Below are positions 28,335-38,373 of a stretch of DNA of 58,692 nucleotides, in pieces. The notes below the pieces were generated by a model, which was given only the letters and a program-made list of their open reading frames with translations, was not told the DNA's origin and made no database searches. Position 1 is the first letter of the stretch. Every line of letters begins with the position of its first letter. Source of the DNA: Verrucomicrobiota bacterium (GTDB lineage Bacteria; Verrucomicrobiota; Verrucomicrobiia; Limisphaerales; UBA9464); contig CANIZL010000031.1 in NCBI GenBank assembly GCA_947471985.1, positions 1 through 58,692 of the forward strand. Reading direction: 5' to 3'. A program made the translations under genes and the position numbers.

Positions 28335-31300
28335 ATGATCACCTGCTGGATTCGCGGTCTGCGTCGGGCGCTGGGGACTTTCGCCATCAGCGGTTTGGGA
28401 GTTTGCCTGTCGGCGGCGCCGGCACCGGACTTCAACCGCGACATCCGTCCCATCCTGTCGGACACCTGTTTTGCCTGCCACGGGCCGGATGACGGAAAAC
28501 GCAAGGCCGGATTGCGGTTGGATCTTCCGGAAAATGCCCTGAAGGGCGGAAAATCAGGCCACCCGGCGATCACTCCGGGGAAGATGGAGGCCAGCGAACT
28601 GGTGCGCCGCATCCTGTCGACCGATCCGGAGTCCGTCATGCCTCCGCCGGATTCGGGCCGCAAAATCACCCCCGCCCAGATTGAGCTGTTGCAACGCTGG
28701 GTGGCGGATGGAGGGCGCTACGCCCAGCATTGGGCGTTTGTGCCCCCGGCGCGCCCGACGCCGCCGACCGTGCAGCAGTCGCCGTGGGTGCGCTCGCCGC
28801 TGGATCAGTTCGTGTTGGCGCGACTCGAGCAGGGCGGCCTCCATCCTCGGCCGGAAGCGGACCGGGCCACCTTGCTCCGGCGTGCCTCCTTGGACCTCAC
28901 CGGCTTGCCGCCCTCCGTGGAGGAACTGGACGCTTTCCTCGCGGACCGACGTCCGGATGCCTACGAGCAGGTGGTGGAACGGCTCTTCCGCTCGCCGCAC
29001 CACGGCGAACGCCTGGCCTTGGACTGGTTGGATACGGCCCGCTACGCCGACACCCATGGCTACCATATTGATTCCGCCCGGGATATGTCGCTGTGGCGTG
29101 ATGGTGTGATTGCCGCGTTTAATGCGAATCAGCGGTTCGACGCGTTTACCCTCGAGCAGCTGGCCGGGGATCTCCTCCCGAACGCGACTCCGGAGCAACG
29201 CATTGCGAGCGGGTTCAATCGCAATCACATGATCAACTACGAAGGGGGCGCAATCCCGGAGGAGTATCACGCCGCCTACCTGCATGACCGGGTGAACACC
29301 ACCGCCACGGCTTGGCTTGGGCTGACGTTGGCGTGCGCGCAGTGCCACGATCATAAATACGATCCGATTACCCAGCGGGACTACTACCGCTTTTACGCGT
29401 TTTTTAATTCGATCGACGAGTCGGGTTTGGATGGTCGTTACGGGAATGCCAAGCCCCTGATCAAACGCCCGGAGCCGGCGAATTCGGCGGAGCTCGCACG
29501 GCGGGAGGCGGAGGTGAAGGAATTGGAAGCACAACTGGAAGGCCCGGAACTGGGGGCAGTGCAGGTACGCTGGGAGCGGGATCTGGCGGCCAGCGAGCCG
29601 ACATCGTGGCTGGCGCCCAGCCGATGGGAAGTCGCCGGGGTACGGGGGACGGAATTTGACCGCCTGGACGATGGCTCGTATTGGGCCCGGACGCCCGCAC
29701 CCGAGCAGGAAACCTATCGTGTCCGACTGACCGCGGAGCCCGGACATCGCATTACTGCCGTCCGATTGGAAGTCCTGCCCGACGACCGGTTGCCCAGTCA
29801 CGGCCCCGGGCGGTTTGAGAACGGCAATATTGGGCTGAGTGAAGTTCGTGGCGAGCGAACGGATACCCAGGAGGTCCTCCGTTGGCGCACGGCGACGGCC
29901 GATTTCAGCCAGGACGGCTATGGCATTAGTCAGGCGATCGATGGTCGGGCCGACACCGTCTGGGCGATCCTTCCGCAAGCGGGCAAGGCGCACGAGGCGG
30001 TCTTTGAGCTGGCGACGCCCTTGGGGGACGGCGGTGAATCGGCTCCGCCCTTGCAGTTGGACTTGGTGTTCGAGTCCGGCTTTCCCCGGCATCAACCTGG
30101 CCGGATTCGGGTGACGACCACGGACGCCGCCCATCCGGGCCTCAAATCTCCGCTCCCGCCCCAATTGTTGGCCTCGGCCCGCCGCCCCGTGGGCGAACGA
30201 ACGCGGGAGCAAGCGGCGGAATTGCGCGATTACTTTCGCAAGGAAGTCTCCCCGGAAGCCCGGAAACTGCGCTCGCAGATCGACGTGGCGCGCCGGCGTC
30301 GGGATGAGTATGAGCGCGACCTGCCCAGTGCGATGGTCATGGGCGAGATGGCCGCTCCGCGGGACACCTTCGTGCTGACGCGCGGGGACTACGACAAGAA
30401 GGGCGAAAAGGTGCTCCCCGGCACTCCAGCGTTCCTGCCGCCGCTGCCCGCCGGGGAGCCGGTGAACCGCCTGACGCTCGCCCGCTGGTTGGTGTCGCCC
30501 GCCAATCCCTTGACCGCCCGGGTCGTGGTCAACCGCTACTGGCAGATGTTTTTCGGCGTGGGCTTGGTGAAAACCTCGGAGAATTTCGGGTCCCAGGCCG
30601 ACTGGCCGTCGCATCCGGAATTGCTGGACTGGCTGGCGACGGAATTCGTTCGCAGTGGCTGGGATGTGCGCGCCCTGCAGCGCTGGATCGTGACCAGTGC
30701 GACGTATCGGCAGAGTTCGTCCGCGCCCCGCGCCGGTGTGATGGAGGATCCGGAGAACCGGTTGCTGTCCCGTGGCCCCCGGTTCCGTCTTCAGGCCGAG
30801 GCCGTACGGGATCTGGCGCTCCAGGTGAGCGGCTTGCTCCGTCCGCGCATTGGGGGGGGCAGTGTTTTCCCGTATCAGCCCCCGGGTTTGTGGGAGGAAT
30901 TGATGTCCCGGGGCGACAACGACGCCTTCACCGCCCAGAAATATGTCCAGGATCACGATGAGAAATTGTATCGGCGATCCATGTACACCTTCTGGAAACG
31001 TACCTCGGCGCCGGCGAATTTGACCACTTTCGATGCCCCGGATCGGCAGGTCTGCACGGTGCGCCGTCCGCGGACGAACACGCCGCTCCAGGCGTTGGCT
31101 TTGCTGAACGATCCCACGTATGTCGAGGCGGCCCGCCGCCTGGCGGGACGGATGCTGGCGGCGGACACCGATGACCGCCGGCGGATCGCCTACGCCTTTC
31201 GGTTGGCGACCGCGCGGCTGCCTACGGCGGCGGAAACCGAACTGCTGCTGCGACTTCATCAGGATCAGGTCGCCCGCTTCCGGAAGGATGAAAACGGGGC

Positions 31301-31424
31301 CCGCCGCTTGTTGTCGGTCGGCGAATCCGCCTTGGGACCGGTGACCGATCCGGTGGATCTCGCCGCCTGGACCATGGTGGCCAGCGCGATTCTGAATCTG
31401 GACGAGACGATTACCAAAGGTTGA
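28335..31424 (+). CDS. PSD1/DUF1549/DUF1553 planctomycete-type cytochrome protein
   Basis: 1,029 residues. A signal peptide ([19 protein letters not shown]) is followed by the planctomycete cytochrome c module with [15 protein letters not shown] (CxxCH at residues 45-49) and a downstream [12 protein letters not shown] Met ligand region. The DUF1549 (PSCyt2) domain starts about residue 150 ([19 protein letters not shown]) and includes [21 protein letters not shown] and [12 protein letters not shown]. The C-terminal DUF1553 (PSD1) domain has [18 protein letters not shown] and [25 protein letters not shown] central insertion of about residues 370-620 looks like a beta-rich carbohydrate-binding region. 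Such proteins are abundant in the PVC group and may act on polysaccharides, but no activity is assigned. It is coupled to the DUF1501 gene that follows. Confidence 0.92.
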   Translation: MITCWIRGLRRALGTFAISGLGVCLSAAPAPDFNRDIRPILSDTCFACHGPDDGKRKAGLRLDLPENALKGGKSGHPAITPGKMEASELVRRILSTDPESVMPPPDSGRKITPAQIELLQRWVADGGRYAQHWAFVPPARPTPPTVQQSPWVRSPLDQFVLARLEQGGLHPRPEADRATLLRRASLDLTGLPPSVEELDAFLADRRPDAYEQVVERLFRSPHHGERLALDWLDTARYADTHGYHIDSARDMSLWRDGVIAAFNANQRFDAFTLEQLAGDLLPNATPEQRIASGFNRNHMINYEGGAIPEEYHAAYLHDRVNTTATAWLGLTLACAQCHDHKYDPITQRDYYRFYAFFNSIDESGLDGRYGNAKPLIKRPEPANSAELARREAEVKELEAQLEGPELGAVQVRWERDLAASEPTSWLAPSRWEVAGVRGTEFDRLDDGSYWARTPAPEQETYRVRLTAEPGHRITAVRLEVLPDDRLPSHGPGRFENGNIGLSEVRGERTDTQEVLRWRTATADFSQDGYGISQAIDGRADTVWAILPQAGKAHEAVFELATPLGDGGESAPPLQLDLVFESGFPRHQPGRIRVTTTDAAHPGLKSPLPPQLLASARRPVGERTREQAAELRDYFRKEVSPEARKLRSQIDVARRRRDEYERDLPSAMVMGEMAAPRDTFVLTRGDYDKKGEKVLPGTPAFLPPLPAGEPVNRLTLARWLVSPANPLTARVVVNRYWQMFFGVGLVKTSENFGSQADWPSHPELLDWLATEFVRSGWDVRALQRWIVTSATYRQSSSAPRAGVMEDPENRLLSRGPRFRLQAEAVRDLALQVSGLLRPRIGGGSVFPYQPPGLWEELMSRGDNDAFTAQKYVQDHDEKLYRRSMYTFWKRTSAPANLTTFDAPDRQVCTVRRPRTNTPLQALALLNDPTYVEAARRLAGRMLAADTDDRRRIAYAFRLATARLPTAAETELLLRLHQDQVARFRKDENGARRLLSVGESALGPVTDPVDLAAWTMVASAILNLDETITKG

Positions 31425-31438
31425 ATTTCCCTGCGCTC

Positions 31439-32908
31439 ATGACTTCCGAATCTTTGCTCCGCACCCAGCTCACGCGACGGGCTTTTTTTGGCCGCAGCGC
31501 CACCGGTTTGGGCACCGCCGCGCTGGCTTCCCTGCTCGGACCCTCACTGCTGCAGGGGGCTGGTTCTCTGACCGCGCCGGGAGGTGGCGGGTTGCTCCCC
31601 GGGTTGCACTTTGCTCCGAAGGCCAAGCGGGTCATCTACCTGTTCCAGTCCGGGGGACCGTCGCACATCGACATGTTCGACTACAAACCCTCCCTCAAGA
31701 GCCATCATGGCGAGGAACTGCCGGCTTCGATCCGAATGGGCCAACGTCTCACGGGCATGACCAGCGGGCAGAAGTCCTTCCCTTGTGTGGCCCCGATGTT
31801 TTCCTGGAAGCAGCATGGGAAGAGTGGCGCGTGGCTGAGTGAATTGCTGCCCCACCTCGGGGGCGTGGTCGACGACGTCTGCTTCGTGAAGACGATGTGG
31901 ACCGAGGCGATCAACCATGACCCGGCTTGCACGTTCATTCAAACGGGCAGCCAGCAGGCGGGTCGGCCGGCGCTGGGCTCCTGGTTGAGTTACGGAATTG
32001 GCAGCGAAAATGCCCAGTTGCCGGCGTATGTGGTGATGATTTCCCAAGGCAGCGGCAACAAGACGGATCAGCCGTTGAGTTCACGCTACTGGGGCAGCGG
32101 ATTTCTTCCCGGACAACACCAGGGCGTACGGTTTCGTTCGCAGGGCGATCCGGTGCTCTACCTTTCGGATCCTCCGGGAGTCAGCCGGGACGCCCGGCGG
32201 TCCATGCTCGATACCGTGGGGGCATTGAATCAGCTTTCGGCCGACGCGGTCGGGGATCCCGAGATCGATGCGCGGATCGCTCAATACGAGATGGCGTTCC
32301 GCATGCAGGCGAGTGTGCCGGAACTGACGGACCTCTCCACCGAGCCGGCCCATGTCCGGGCCGCCTACGGTTTGAAGGACACTGCCACCGACGGCGGTTT
32401 CGCCCGAAACTGTCTGCTGGCCCGCCGCATGATCGAACGTGGGGTCCGCTTCGTGCAGCTCATGCACCGCGGCTGGGATCAGCACGGGGATCTCCCCAAT
32501 CAAATCCGCGGCCAGGCCCGGGATATCGACCAGCCGAGCGCCGCCCTCGTGAATGACCTGAAGCAACGAGGGTTGTTGGAGGACACCCTGGTGATCTGGG
32601 GCGGCGAGTTTGGTCGCACCGTTTATTCACAGGGCCAGTTGTCGAAGGACAACCACGGTCGGGACCATCATGGCCGCTGCTTCACCGTCTGGATGGCCGG
32701 CGGCGGGGTGAAGCCGGGCTACACGCACGGGGAGACCGATGACTTCTGCTACAACATCGTGCGGGATCCGGTGCACATCCATGACTTCAACGCCACGCTG
32801 CTGCACCTGCTCGGGCTCGACCACACCCAGCTCACCTACAAGTTTCAGGGCCGCCATTTCCGCCTGACCGACGTTCACGGCGACGTCGTGAAGGCCATCC
32901 TGGCCTGA
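31439..32908 (+). CDS. DUF1501 protein with twin-arginine signal
   Basis: 489 residues. A Tat-type signal ([14 protein letters not shown], Arg-Arg at 13-14) targets it folded across the inner membrane. The body has the DUF1501 sulfatase/alkaline-phosphatase-like fold: [72 protein letters not shown] and the final [17 protein letters not shown]1 and DUF1501 genes are paired in many Planctomycetes and Verrucomicrobia. A TTG at 31421 overlapping the preceding stop (TTGA) is an alternative start. The ATG at 31439 was chosen because the Tat signal then sits at a normal distance. Confidence 0.92.
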   Translation: MTSESLLRTQLTRRAFFGRSATGLGTAALASLLGPSLLQGAGSLTAPGGGGLLPGLHFAPKAKRVIYLFQSGGPSHIDMFDYKPSLKSHHGEELPASIRMGQRLTGMTSGQKSFPCVAPMFSWKQHGKSGAWLSELLPHLGGVVDDVCFVKTMWTEAINHDPACTFIQTGSQQAGRPALGSWLSYGIGSENAQLPAYVVMISQGSGNKTDQPLSSRYWGSGFLPGQHQGVRFRSQGDPVLYLSDPPGVSRDARRSMLDTVGALNQLSADAVGDPEIDARIAQYEMAFRMQASVPELTDLSTEPAHVRAAYGLKDTATDGGFARNCLLARRMIERGVRFVQLMHRGWDQHGDLPNQIRGQARDIDQPSAALVNDLKQRGLLEDTLVIWGGEFGRTVYSQGQLSKDNHGRDHHGRCFTVWMAGGGVKPGYTHGETDDFCYNIVRDPVHIHDFNATLLHLLGLDHTQLTYKFQGRHFRLTDVHGDVVKAILA

Positions 32909-32914
32909 GGCGGA

Positions 32915-33568
32915 TCAGAACGCGTTTTGGTGGCGGATGTCCCGGGCTTCGTAGAGATACACCGCCTCTTCGGCGATGTTCTTGGCATGGTCGGCAATAC
33001 GCTCAAGGGCTTTGCTGACTGTCATCAGGTGCAGGGAGCGGGTGATGGTATTGGGGTTTTCTGCCATGTAGCCGGCCAGTTCCCGGTGCAGCTGTCGGTT
33101 CAGGGAATCGACTTCCTTGTCCCGGGGAATGACACTGCGCGCCCGGGCGGTTTCGCCGTTTACAAAAGCGTCGAGGGCGTCCTTGAGCATCGCCAGTGCC
33201 AACTGCGCCATGCGGGGGATGTCCACGTAGGGCTTGAGTTGGGGCTCTCCCACCAACTCCATCGCCCGACGTGAAATGGTGGTCGCCTCATCCCCGATGC
33301 GCTCGAGATCGCGGCTGATCTTCATGGCGACGGTGATCAGGCGGAGTTGTTGGGCGAGCGGCGCCTTGGTCAGGAGTCGGAGGGCATCCTCATCGATTTC
33401 CATTTCCAGGCGGTCGAGTTCGTCGTCCGCCACCGCTACGGCCTGGCAGAGGTCCGGGTCCTTCTCGATGAGGCCGCGCACGGCCTGATTCACCGCGTTT
33501 TCGGCGTGGCCGGCCATTAGTAGCAATTTCTGCTTCAGCGCCGACAGCTCGGTTTCGTAATGTGTCAT
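32915..33568 (-). CDS. phoU: Phosphate signalling/transport regulator PhoU
   Basis: 217 residues with two three-helix PhoU repeats: LSALKQKLLLMAGHAENAV and onward with the metal-binding type motif DDELDRLEMEIDE, then RISRDLERIGDEA-like KISRDLERIGDEAT. In the second half come ALERIADHAKNIAEE and a C-terminal VYLYEARDIRH. PhoU connects Pst activity to the PhoR/PhoB sensors and restrains phosphate uptake. It is the last gene of the pst operon, 111 bases after pstB, and is convergent with the DUF1501 gene, only six bases apart. Confidence 0.96.
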   Translation of the reverse strand: MTHYETELSALKQKLLLMAGHAENAVNQAVRGLIEKDPDLCQAVAVADDELDRLEMEIDEDALRLLTKAPLAQQLRLITVAMKISRDLERIGDEATTISRRAMELVGEPQLKPYVDIPRMAQLALAMLKDALDAFVNGETARARSVIPRDKEVDSLNRQLHRELAGYMAENPNTITRSLHLMTVSKALERIADHAKNIAEEAVYLYEARDIRHQNAF

Positions 33569-33679
33569 GAAAGTTCAGCAAAAGAGCCTTGATTCCACTC
33601 GCGGAAGTTCGAAAGGGATTTGGGGCGGGGTGGAGCGTCGTGTTCGTCGGATGGGTGCGGACGGTTCGCGCCGGAGGCA

Positions 33680-34450
33680 TCAACCGAAGCGACCGGTGAC
33701 ATAATCCTCGGTTTGCTTCTTGGCCGGATTGGTAAAGATCTTGTTGGTGTCGTCGAATTCCACCAGATCGCCCATGTAAAAGAAGGCGGTGTAATCGGAA
33801 ATGCGGGTCGCCTGCTGCATGTTGTGGGTGACGATGACAATCGTGTAGCGCTGCTTCAATTCGAGGATGAGTTCCTCAATCTTGGTGGTGGCGATCGGGT
33901 CCAGGGCGCTGGCAGGCTCGTCCATCAGCAGGATTTCCGGTTCGATGGCGATGGCCCGGGCGATGCAGAGGCGTTGTTGTTGCCCGCCGGAAAGCCCCAT
34001 GGCGCTCTGGTCGAGGCGGTCCTTGACCTCGTCCCAAAGTGCCGCACCCCGCAGGGATTTTTCCACGATTTCCTCCAGCCGCATCCGGTCTTTGATCCCT
34101 TGCAGCTTGAGTCCGTAGGTCACGTTGTCACGGATCGATTTGGGAAAGGGATTCGAGCGCTGGAAGACCATGCCCACCCGTTTGCGCAATTCGATGGCAT
34201 CCACGTCCGGCTTGTAGATGTCTTCCCCGCCGATCCGGCATTCGCCCGTGATGCGGACACTGTCGATCAGGTCGTTCATCCGGTTGAAGCAGCGCAGAAA
34301 GGTGGACTTACCGCAGCCGGACGGGCCAATGAAGGCGGTCACCAGGCGCTCCGGAATATCGATACTGACACCCTTCAAAGCGCGGTGGGACCCATAGAAC
34401 AACTCCAAATTGCGGGTGGAGATCAGGGACGGATTGGCGGGAGCGGACAT
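33680..34450 (-). CDS. pstB: Phosphate ABC transporter ATPase PstB
   Basis: 256 residues. Walker A is GPSGCGKST (about residues 43-51), the Q-loop is [12 protein letters not shown], the signature is [14 protein letters not shown] and Walker B is [12 protein letters not shown]. The switch His is in [24 protein letters not shown] at the N-terminus and the TMGDLVE-like end ([17 protein letters not shown]) are typical of PstB. It starts 12 bases after pstA ends. Confidence 0.98.
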   Translation of the reverse strand: MSAPANPSLISTRNLELFYGSHRALKGVSIDIPERLVTAFIGPSGCGKSTFLRCFNRMNDLIDSVRITGECRIGGEDIYKPDVDAIELRKRVGMVFQRSNPFPKSIRDNVTYGLKLQGIKDRMRLEEIVEKSLRGAALWDEVKDRLDQSAMGLSGGQQQRLCIARAIAIEPEILLMDEPASALDPIATTKIEELILELKQRYTIVIVTHNMQQATRISDYTAFFYMGDLVEFDDTNKIFTNPAKKQTEDYVTGRFG

Positions 34451-34462
34451 GGAAAATGTTTT

Positions 34463-35413
34463 TTAGTGGCCGGCTTGCATGGCCCGACGGCGGCGGGCGC
34501 GGAACCAGATGCCGACGGCGTTCAGGGAAAACGTCAGCATCAGCAGCACCAGAATGGTCGAGTACAGGATGGGGGTGGTCTTGGTGATGTCCGGAGATTG
34601 GGTCGAGAGAACGTAGACAAAGTAGCCCAAGTCCATGAATTGATCGGTGGCGCGATGGGGCAGGTCGGCCATGTAATAGGCCGCGCCGGTGAACAGAATC
34701 GGAGCCACTTCCCCCGCCGCCCGGCTGATGGCCAGAATGCCGCCGGTGAGGATTCCCGGGAGGGCGTTCGGCAGGACGATCGAAATGATCGTCTGGAGTT
34801 TGGTCGCTCCCAAAGCCAGGGACGCCTCCCGCAGACCGGGGGCCAACGCCTTGAGCGACTCCTCGGTGGCCACGATCACCACCGGAAGGGTCATCACCGC
34901 CAGGGTGAGCGACGCCCAAATCAGGGCCGGCTGGCCAAAGTGAGGGCCGGATGAGTGGGTAATTTGGTCCAGGTTCCGGCCGATGAAACTGATGAAGAAT
35001 CCCAGGCCGAAAAGGCCGAACACAATGCTGGGCACACCCGCGAGATTGTTGATGGCTACCCGGATGATCCGGGTCCAGGGGGATCGGGTGGGGGCGTATT
35101 CGGTCAGGTAGATCGCCGTGGTCACGCCGACGGGGATCACGATGATCGTCATGAGGAGCACCCGCAGGGTGGTGCCGATGATCATGGAGAGCACCGCGGC
35201 GGACTCGGGCTCAAACATATCCTTCCGGGGAATCGTGGCGACAAAGCGCCAGGAAAGCCCGGGCAGGCCCCGCCAGGCGATTTGGCCCAGCAGCAGGGCC
35301 AGCAGGGCCAGCAGGATTATAGTCGCCGCCAGGGTGAGTCCGGTGCCGATGGCGGAGTGCCAGTCCACTTTGTGCCGCTGGAACCGGCCGCTTTTCGGGG
35401 TGGTGGAGCTCAT
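34463..35413 (-). CDS. pstA: Phosphate ABC transporter permease PstA
   Basis: 316 residues with about six transmembrane helices. The permease family signature is seen in SLALGATKLQTIISIVLPNALPGILTG, and NNLAGVPSIVFGLFGLGFF is the typical Pst loop. An N-terminal cytoplasmic tail (SSTTPKSGRFQRHKVDWH) precedes the first helix. The start at 35413 overlaps the pstC stop as ATGA (35410-35413), so translation is coupled to pstC. The same frame is open further upstream, but that part lies inside pstC and is not coding. Confidence 0.96.
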   Translation of the reverse strand: MSSTTPKSGRFQRHKVDWHSAIGTGLTLAATIILLALLALLLGQIAWRGLPGLSWRFVATIPRKDMFEPESAAVLSMIIGTTLRVLLMTIIVIPVGVTTAIYLTEYAPTRSPWTRIIRVAINNLAGVPSIVFGLFGLGFFISFIGRNLDQITHSSGPHFGQPALIWASLTLAVMTLPVVIVATEESLKALAPGLREASLALGATKLQTIISIVLPNALPGILTGGILAISRAAGEVAPILFTGAAYYMADLPHRATDQFMDLGYFVYVLSTQSPDITKTTPILYSTILVLLMLTFSLNAVGIWFRARRRRAMQAGH

Positions 35414-36615
35414 TGCCGGCCCTCCGATCGTCGCTTTAATCGGTTCATCACGTAGTCGCCCGCCAGGTTGGTCGCAAAAGTCACGAGGAAAAGGAGCGTG
35501 CCCAGCAGGAACAGGATGCGATAGTGCGAACCGCCGTTGACGGCTTCGGCCATTTCCGCGGCGATGGTGGCGGTAATGGTGCGGGCGGAATCCAGCAGGC
35601 TCCAAGAGGTGGTGGCGGCGTTGCCGGACACGATCAGGACGACCATCGTCTCGCCGATGCACCGACCAAAACCGAGTACCAAGGCGGCGAAGACGCCCGG
35701 TGCGGCCGCGGGGAGCACGACCTGCCAAGCGGTTTCCCACCGCGATGCCCCCAGCGCCAGGGCCGCCTGGGAGTAGCTCCGGGGCACGCTGGTCAGGGCG
35801 TCTTCGGCCAGGGAAAATATCAGCGGCACCGCGGTCAACCCGAGCGCCAACCCGGCCACCAAGGCATTCAGCGCCGAACGATCCGTGTAGCCCAGGAGAC
35901 GTTGCAGCGCCGGGGCCACGATCAACAGGGTGAACGCGCCAAGGACGACGGAGGGGATTCCCGCCAGCATTTCGATCCCCGGTTTCAGCCATTCCTTGAA
36001 CCGTGGGGCGGCGAGCTGGCTGACGTAAAGTGCGGCCGCCAACGAGAACGGGGCGGCGAAGAGCAACCCCACCAGCGTAATCTTCAGGCTGCCCACCAGC
36101 AGGGGGATCAGGTTGTACTTATGGATCGTACCCACGGGTTGCCAGACGTACTCGGGATGGTCGTAGCCCTGCCACTGGCGGGACCCGACCAGATATTTCC
36201 ATTCTGTGGTGTTGATCCGGGCATCCGGATTCTCCCGTAAGGACGCCGGGGCCTCATTCGCGGCCTCCTCCCGGATTTCGAGCAGGAGTCGGAGGGTGTC
36301 GATGTCCTTGGTGGCGAATTCCGCCGGTGTCAACTGCAGATATTCCTGCAGCCGGGCGGGTGAAGTGCGGTCCAGCTCGGCCGCGGGGATAATAGGTTGT
36401 TGGGCCGCGCTGTTGACCTGGCCCAGGAGAACGGGGATGGCTTCCCGACCGACAAAGATGAAGATCAGGAAGACGAGGGCGATGGCCGAGCAGCTCGTCA
36501 GGAAGATCAGTCGTTCAACCACCCACTCGAAGGGGCGGGCGCGGTGACCGCGGTGGATGCCCATCCAACCGGCGGATCGCCGGGATTCCGACTTCTGTGC
36601 GCTTGAAGATGTCAC
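35410..36615 (-). CDS. pstC: Phosphate ABC transporter permease PstC with enlarged periplasmic loop
   Basis: 401 residues, about 80 more than E. coli PstC (319). The first membrane helix is at about residues 35-57. A periplasmic segment of about residues 60-165 (VNSAAQQ..., LTPAEFATKDIDTLRLLLEI..., REEAANEAPASL) precedes the canonical permease part KYNLIPLLVGSLKITL. After that the family pattern is clear: GIEMLAGIPSVVLGAFTLLI, ALALGASRWETAWQVVLPAAAPGV and GFGRCIGETMVVLIVSGN. The insertion is mostly predicted helix by eye and does not resemble PstS. No pstS gene lies next to the operon, so the phosphate-binding protein must be elsewhere or replaced. Confidence 0.95.
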   Translation of the reverse strand: MTSSSAQKSESRRSAGWMGIHRGHRARPFEWVVERLIFLTSCSAIALVFLIFIFVGREAIPVLLGQVNSAAQQPIIPAAELDRTSPARLQEYLQLTPAEFATKDIDTLRLLLEIREEAANEAPASLRENPDARINTTEWKYLVGSRQWQGYDHPEYVWQPVGTIHKYNLIPLLVGSLKITLVGLLFAAPFSLAAALYVSQLAAPRFKEWLKPGIEMLAGIPSVVLGAFTLLIVAPALQRLLGYTDRSALNALVAGLALGLTAVPLIFSLAEDALTSVPRSYSQAALALGASRWETAWQVVLPAAAPGVFAALVLGFGRCIGETMVVLIVSGNAATTSWSLLDSARTITATIAAEMAEAVNGGSHYRILFLLGTLLFLVTFATNLAGDYVMNRLKRRSEGRQ

Positions 36616-37043
36616 AACGAAGAGAGCCCACGGTTCACGCCGCCCGGGAAACGCCCCGGGAGGAGCCGCCGGACGGGCGGTGGCTGGAGTCTTTACCCCG
36701 GCCGGGTGGGAGGGAGAATTGCATAAGAATTCCGTTCATGGCACAACCAAGCCGTATGCTAGCGGCCGTCGAACGACAGACGAGTGACGTTTTGGTGACG
36801 AAAGGTCACCGGAGGGCGGGAAAGGGCGGGAAAGGGCCGAAAACGGGGGGTGCTTCCGGTGTAAATTGCGGCGCGGACGGGTGGCCCTTTCTGGGCTACC
36901 GCTCAAAAAACGTTTGCCATCCCCACCGATTCACGCCTAAAAGACCCGGGATTACGCACCATTACGGTGCCCGGCCAGACTGTATCTGGTTGGAGAAATA
37001 TCATACTGAAAAACAGTTATCGCAGTTACATCCGGAGGAACAT
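36616..37043. other. Divergent region between pstC and the porin gene
   Basis: The 428 bases hold the Pho-box-like repeats (36772-36800) and, nearer the porin, an AT-richer stretch (36985-37035). The latter has a small hairpin GCACC-attac-GGTGC (36956-36969) and the direct repeat CAGTTA (37012 and 37022). The porin has an excellent ribosome-binding site GGAGGA (37034-37039). I see no pstS or other gene. An open frame runs through the region in phase with the porin but has no coding character before 37044. Confidence 0.5.
36772..36800 (-). promoter_or_regulatory. Pho-box-like triple heptamer upstream of pstC
   Basis: Read toward pstC (minus strand) there are three heptamers with four-base spacers: CGTCACC, AAAA, CGTCACT, CGTC, TGTCGTT. 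The spacing (11-base period) is that of PhoB boxes (CTGTCAT repeats), and the first spacer is A-rich as in E. coli. It lies about 157 bases before the pstC start, in the divergent region shared with the porin gene. A GTCACC in the other orientation (36805-36810) makes the site partly palindromic. Candidate only. Confidence 0.45.
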
Positions 37044-38204
37044 ATGCAGTTGAACAAATGGACTATCGCTCTCGCCGCTACCGGCGCTGTCAGCTTCGCC
37101 GCCCAGGCGGAAGAGCACCCGATCTCGAGCGCCCTCACCGGCACGACCTTGAGCGGTTACGTTGACACCTCGGCGATCTGGAATTTCGGCAGCGGCCAGC
37201 AGCAGGTCAACCGTGGCATCAACACGGGCGCGAACCGCCAGGACGGTTTCAACCTCAACGCGGTGAAAGTCGCGCTGGAGAAGCCCCTGGACGAAGGTAC
37301 CTGGAGCGCTGGCTACAAGGTCGAAACGATCCTTGGCCCTGACGCCGCCGCCCTTCCTGGTCTCCTCACCTCCCCTGGCGCTGGTGCTAATGGTGGTGTG
37401 GCGCTCAAGCAGGCCTACGTTGCGGTCCGCGCCCCCATCGGCAACGGCATCGACTTCAAGGTCGGCCAATACGACCCCATCGTTGGCTACGAAGTGTTCG
37501 ACAGCTATGCCAACCCGAACTTCTCCCGTTCGTTTGGTTATAACCTGGAACCCCTCGGCCACACCGGCATCCTGGCGTCCTACCAGTTCAACGAAGTGTT
37601 CGGCGCTTCCGCCGGCATCGCCAACGGCGGTGGCCTCGGTGGCAACGCGCTCGTCGCCAACACCGTTCCTGCCAACACGGCTGAGTCGGTCAAGAACTAC
37701 ATGTTCGGGGTCGTGGCCAAGGCGCCCGAAAGCACCGGCTGGCTCGCGGGCAGCTCCCTGTACGCTGGCGTTATCGACGGCGCCAACAATATTATTGGCC
37801 CCCTGGTCGCCAAGGATTCTGTCCTCATCTACGTCGGTGGCACGATCGCCACGCCGTGGAAGGAACTCACGGTCGGTGCCTCCTATGACACCGTCCTGAA
37901 CGCGGCCGCGGCCGGCGGCGGCTACGCCAACGCGTTCGCGGTGTACGTCTCCTACCAGATCACCGAGAAGCTCAAGCTCAACAACCGCTTCGAGTACGCC
38001 AACTCTGACGTTGGCGCGTTCAACGTCGGCAACAAGACCCACGAGAAGGTGTTCGGCGTGACCACCACGGCGGACTACGCCTTGTGGGCCAACGTCGTCA
38101 CCCGGCTCGAATTCCGTTGGGACCACGCGGCGAACGCCGGTGGTATCGGCGGCGGCCAGCGCAACGACCTCTCGGTGCTCGCGAACTTGATCTACAAGTT
38201 CTAA
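37044..38204 (+). CDS. Outer-membrane beta-barrel (porin-like, BBP2-type)
   Basis: 386 residues. A signal peptide (MQLNKWTIALAATGAVSFAAQAEE) is followed by alternating polar/hydrophobic strands typical of a beta-barrel: LSGYVDTSAIWNFGSG, FNLNAVKVALEKPLDEGTWSAGYKV, FKVGQYDPIVGYEVFDSYANP and LGHTGILASYQFNEVFGASAGI. The C-terminus RNDLSVLANLIYKF ends in Phe, as outer-membrane proteins do for BamA recognition. The design resembles the BBP2 (putative porin) family common in Verrucomicrobia. Placement opposite pstC suggests a phosphate or anion pore, which is inference. Codon use is very C-ending and the ribosome site is strong, so high expression is likely. Confidence 0.85.
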   Translation: MQLNKWTIALAATGAVSFAAQAEEHPISSALTGTTLSGYVDTSAIWNFGSGQQQVNRGINTGANRQDGFNLNAVKVALEKPLDEGTWSAGYKVETILGPDAAALPGLLTSPGAGANGGVALKQAYVAVRAPIGNGIDFKVGQYDPIVGYEVFDSYANPNFSRSFGYNLEPLGHTGILASYQFNEVFGASAGIANGGGLGGNALVANTVPANTAESVKNYMFGVVAKAPESTGWLAGSSLYAGVIDGANNIIGPLVAKDSVLIYVGGTIATPWKELTVGASYDTVLNAAAAGGGYANAFAVYVSYQITEKLKLNNRFEYANSDVGAFNVGNKTHEKVFGVTTTADYALWANVVTRLEFRWDHAANAGGIGGGQRNDLSVLANLIYKF

Positions 38205-38220
38205 GCAGCCGGAGAATCCA

Positions 38221-38254
38221 AAAAACCCCCGTCGGGCAACCGACGGGGGTTTTT
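38221..38254 (+). terminator. Strong intrinsic terminator after the porin gene
   Basis: CCCCCGTCGG (38226-38235), loop GCAA, CCGACGGGGG (38240-38249), with AAAAA before and TTTTT after. It is symmetric and could also work for the convergent gene ending at 38374. Confidence 0.93.
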
Positions 38255-38373
38255 GCGTGTGCACCCGGCCGGGCGGGATTTGGTCGGGCTCGTTCGCCTC
38301 GATCCGCATGGCCTACCGACCGTCGTCGCCGCCGGATTCCAGTGAGCAAATCCGGCGGCGCGGGAACGCCGTT

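Noticed and set aside
28554-31259. 901-codon open frame opposite the PSD1 gene
   Set aside because: Antisense to a protein with clear CxxCH, DUF1549 and DUF1553 features.
36616-37043. pstS or an N-terminal extension of the porin
   Set aside because: The open frame has no signal peptide or PstS motif, and the strong ribosome site and signal peptide place the start at 37044.
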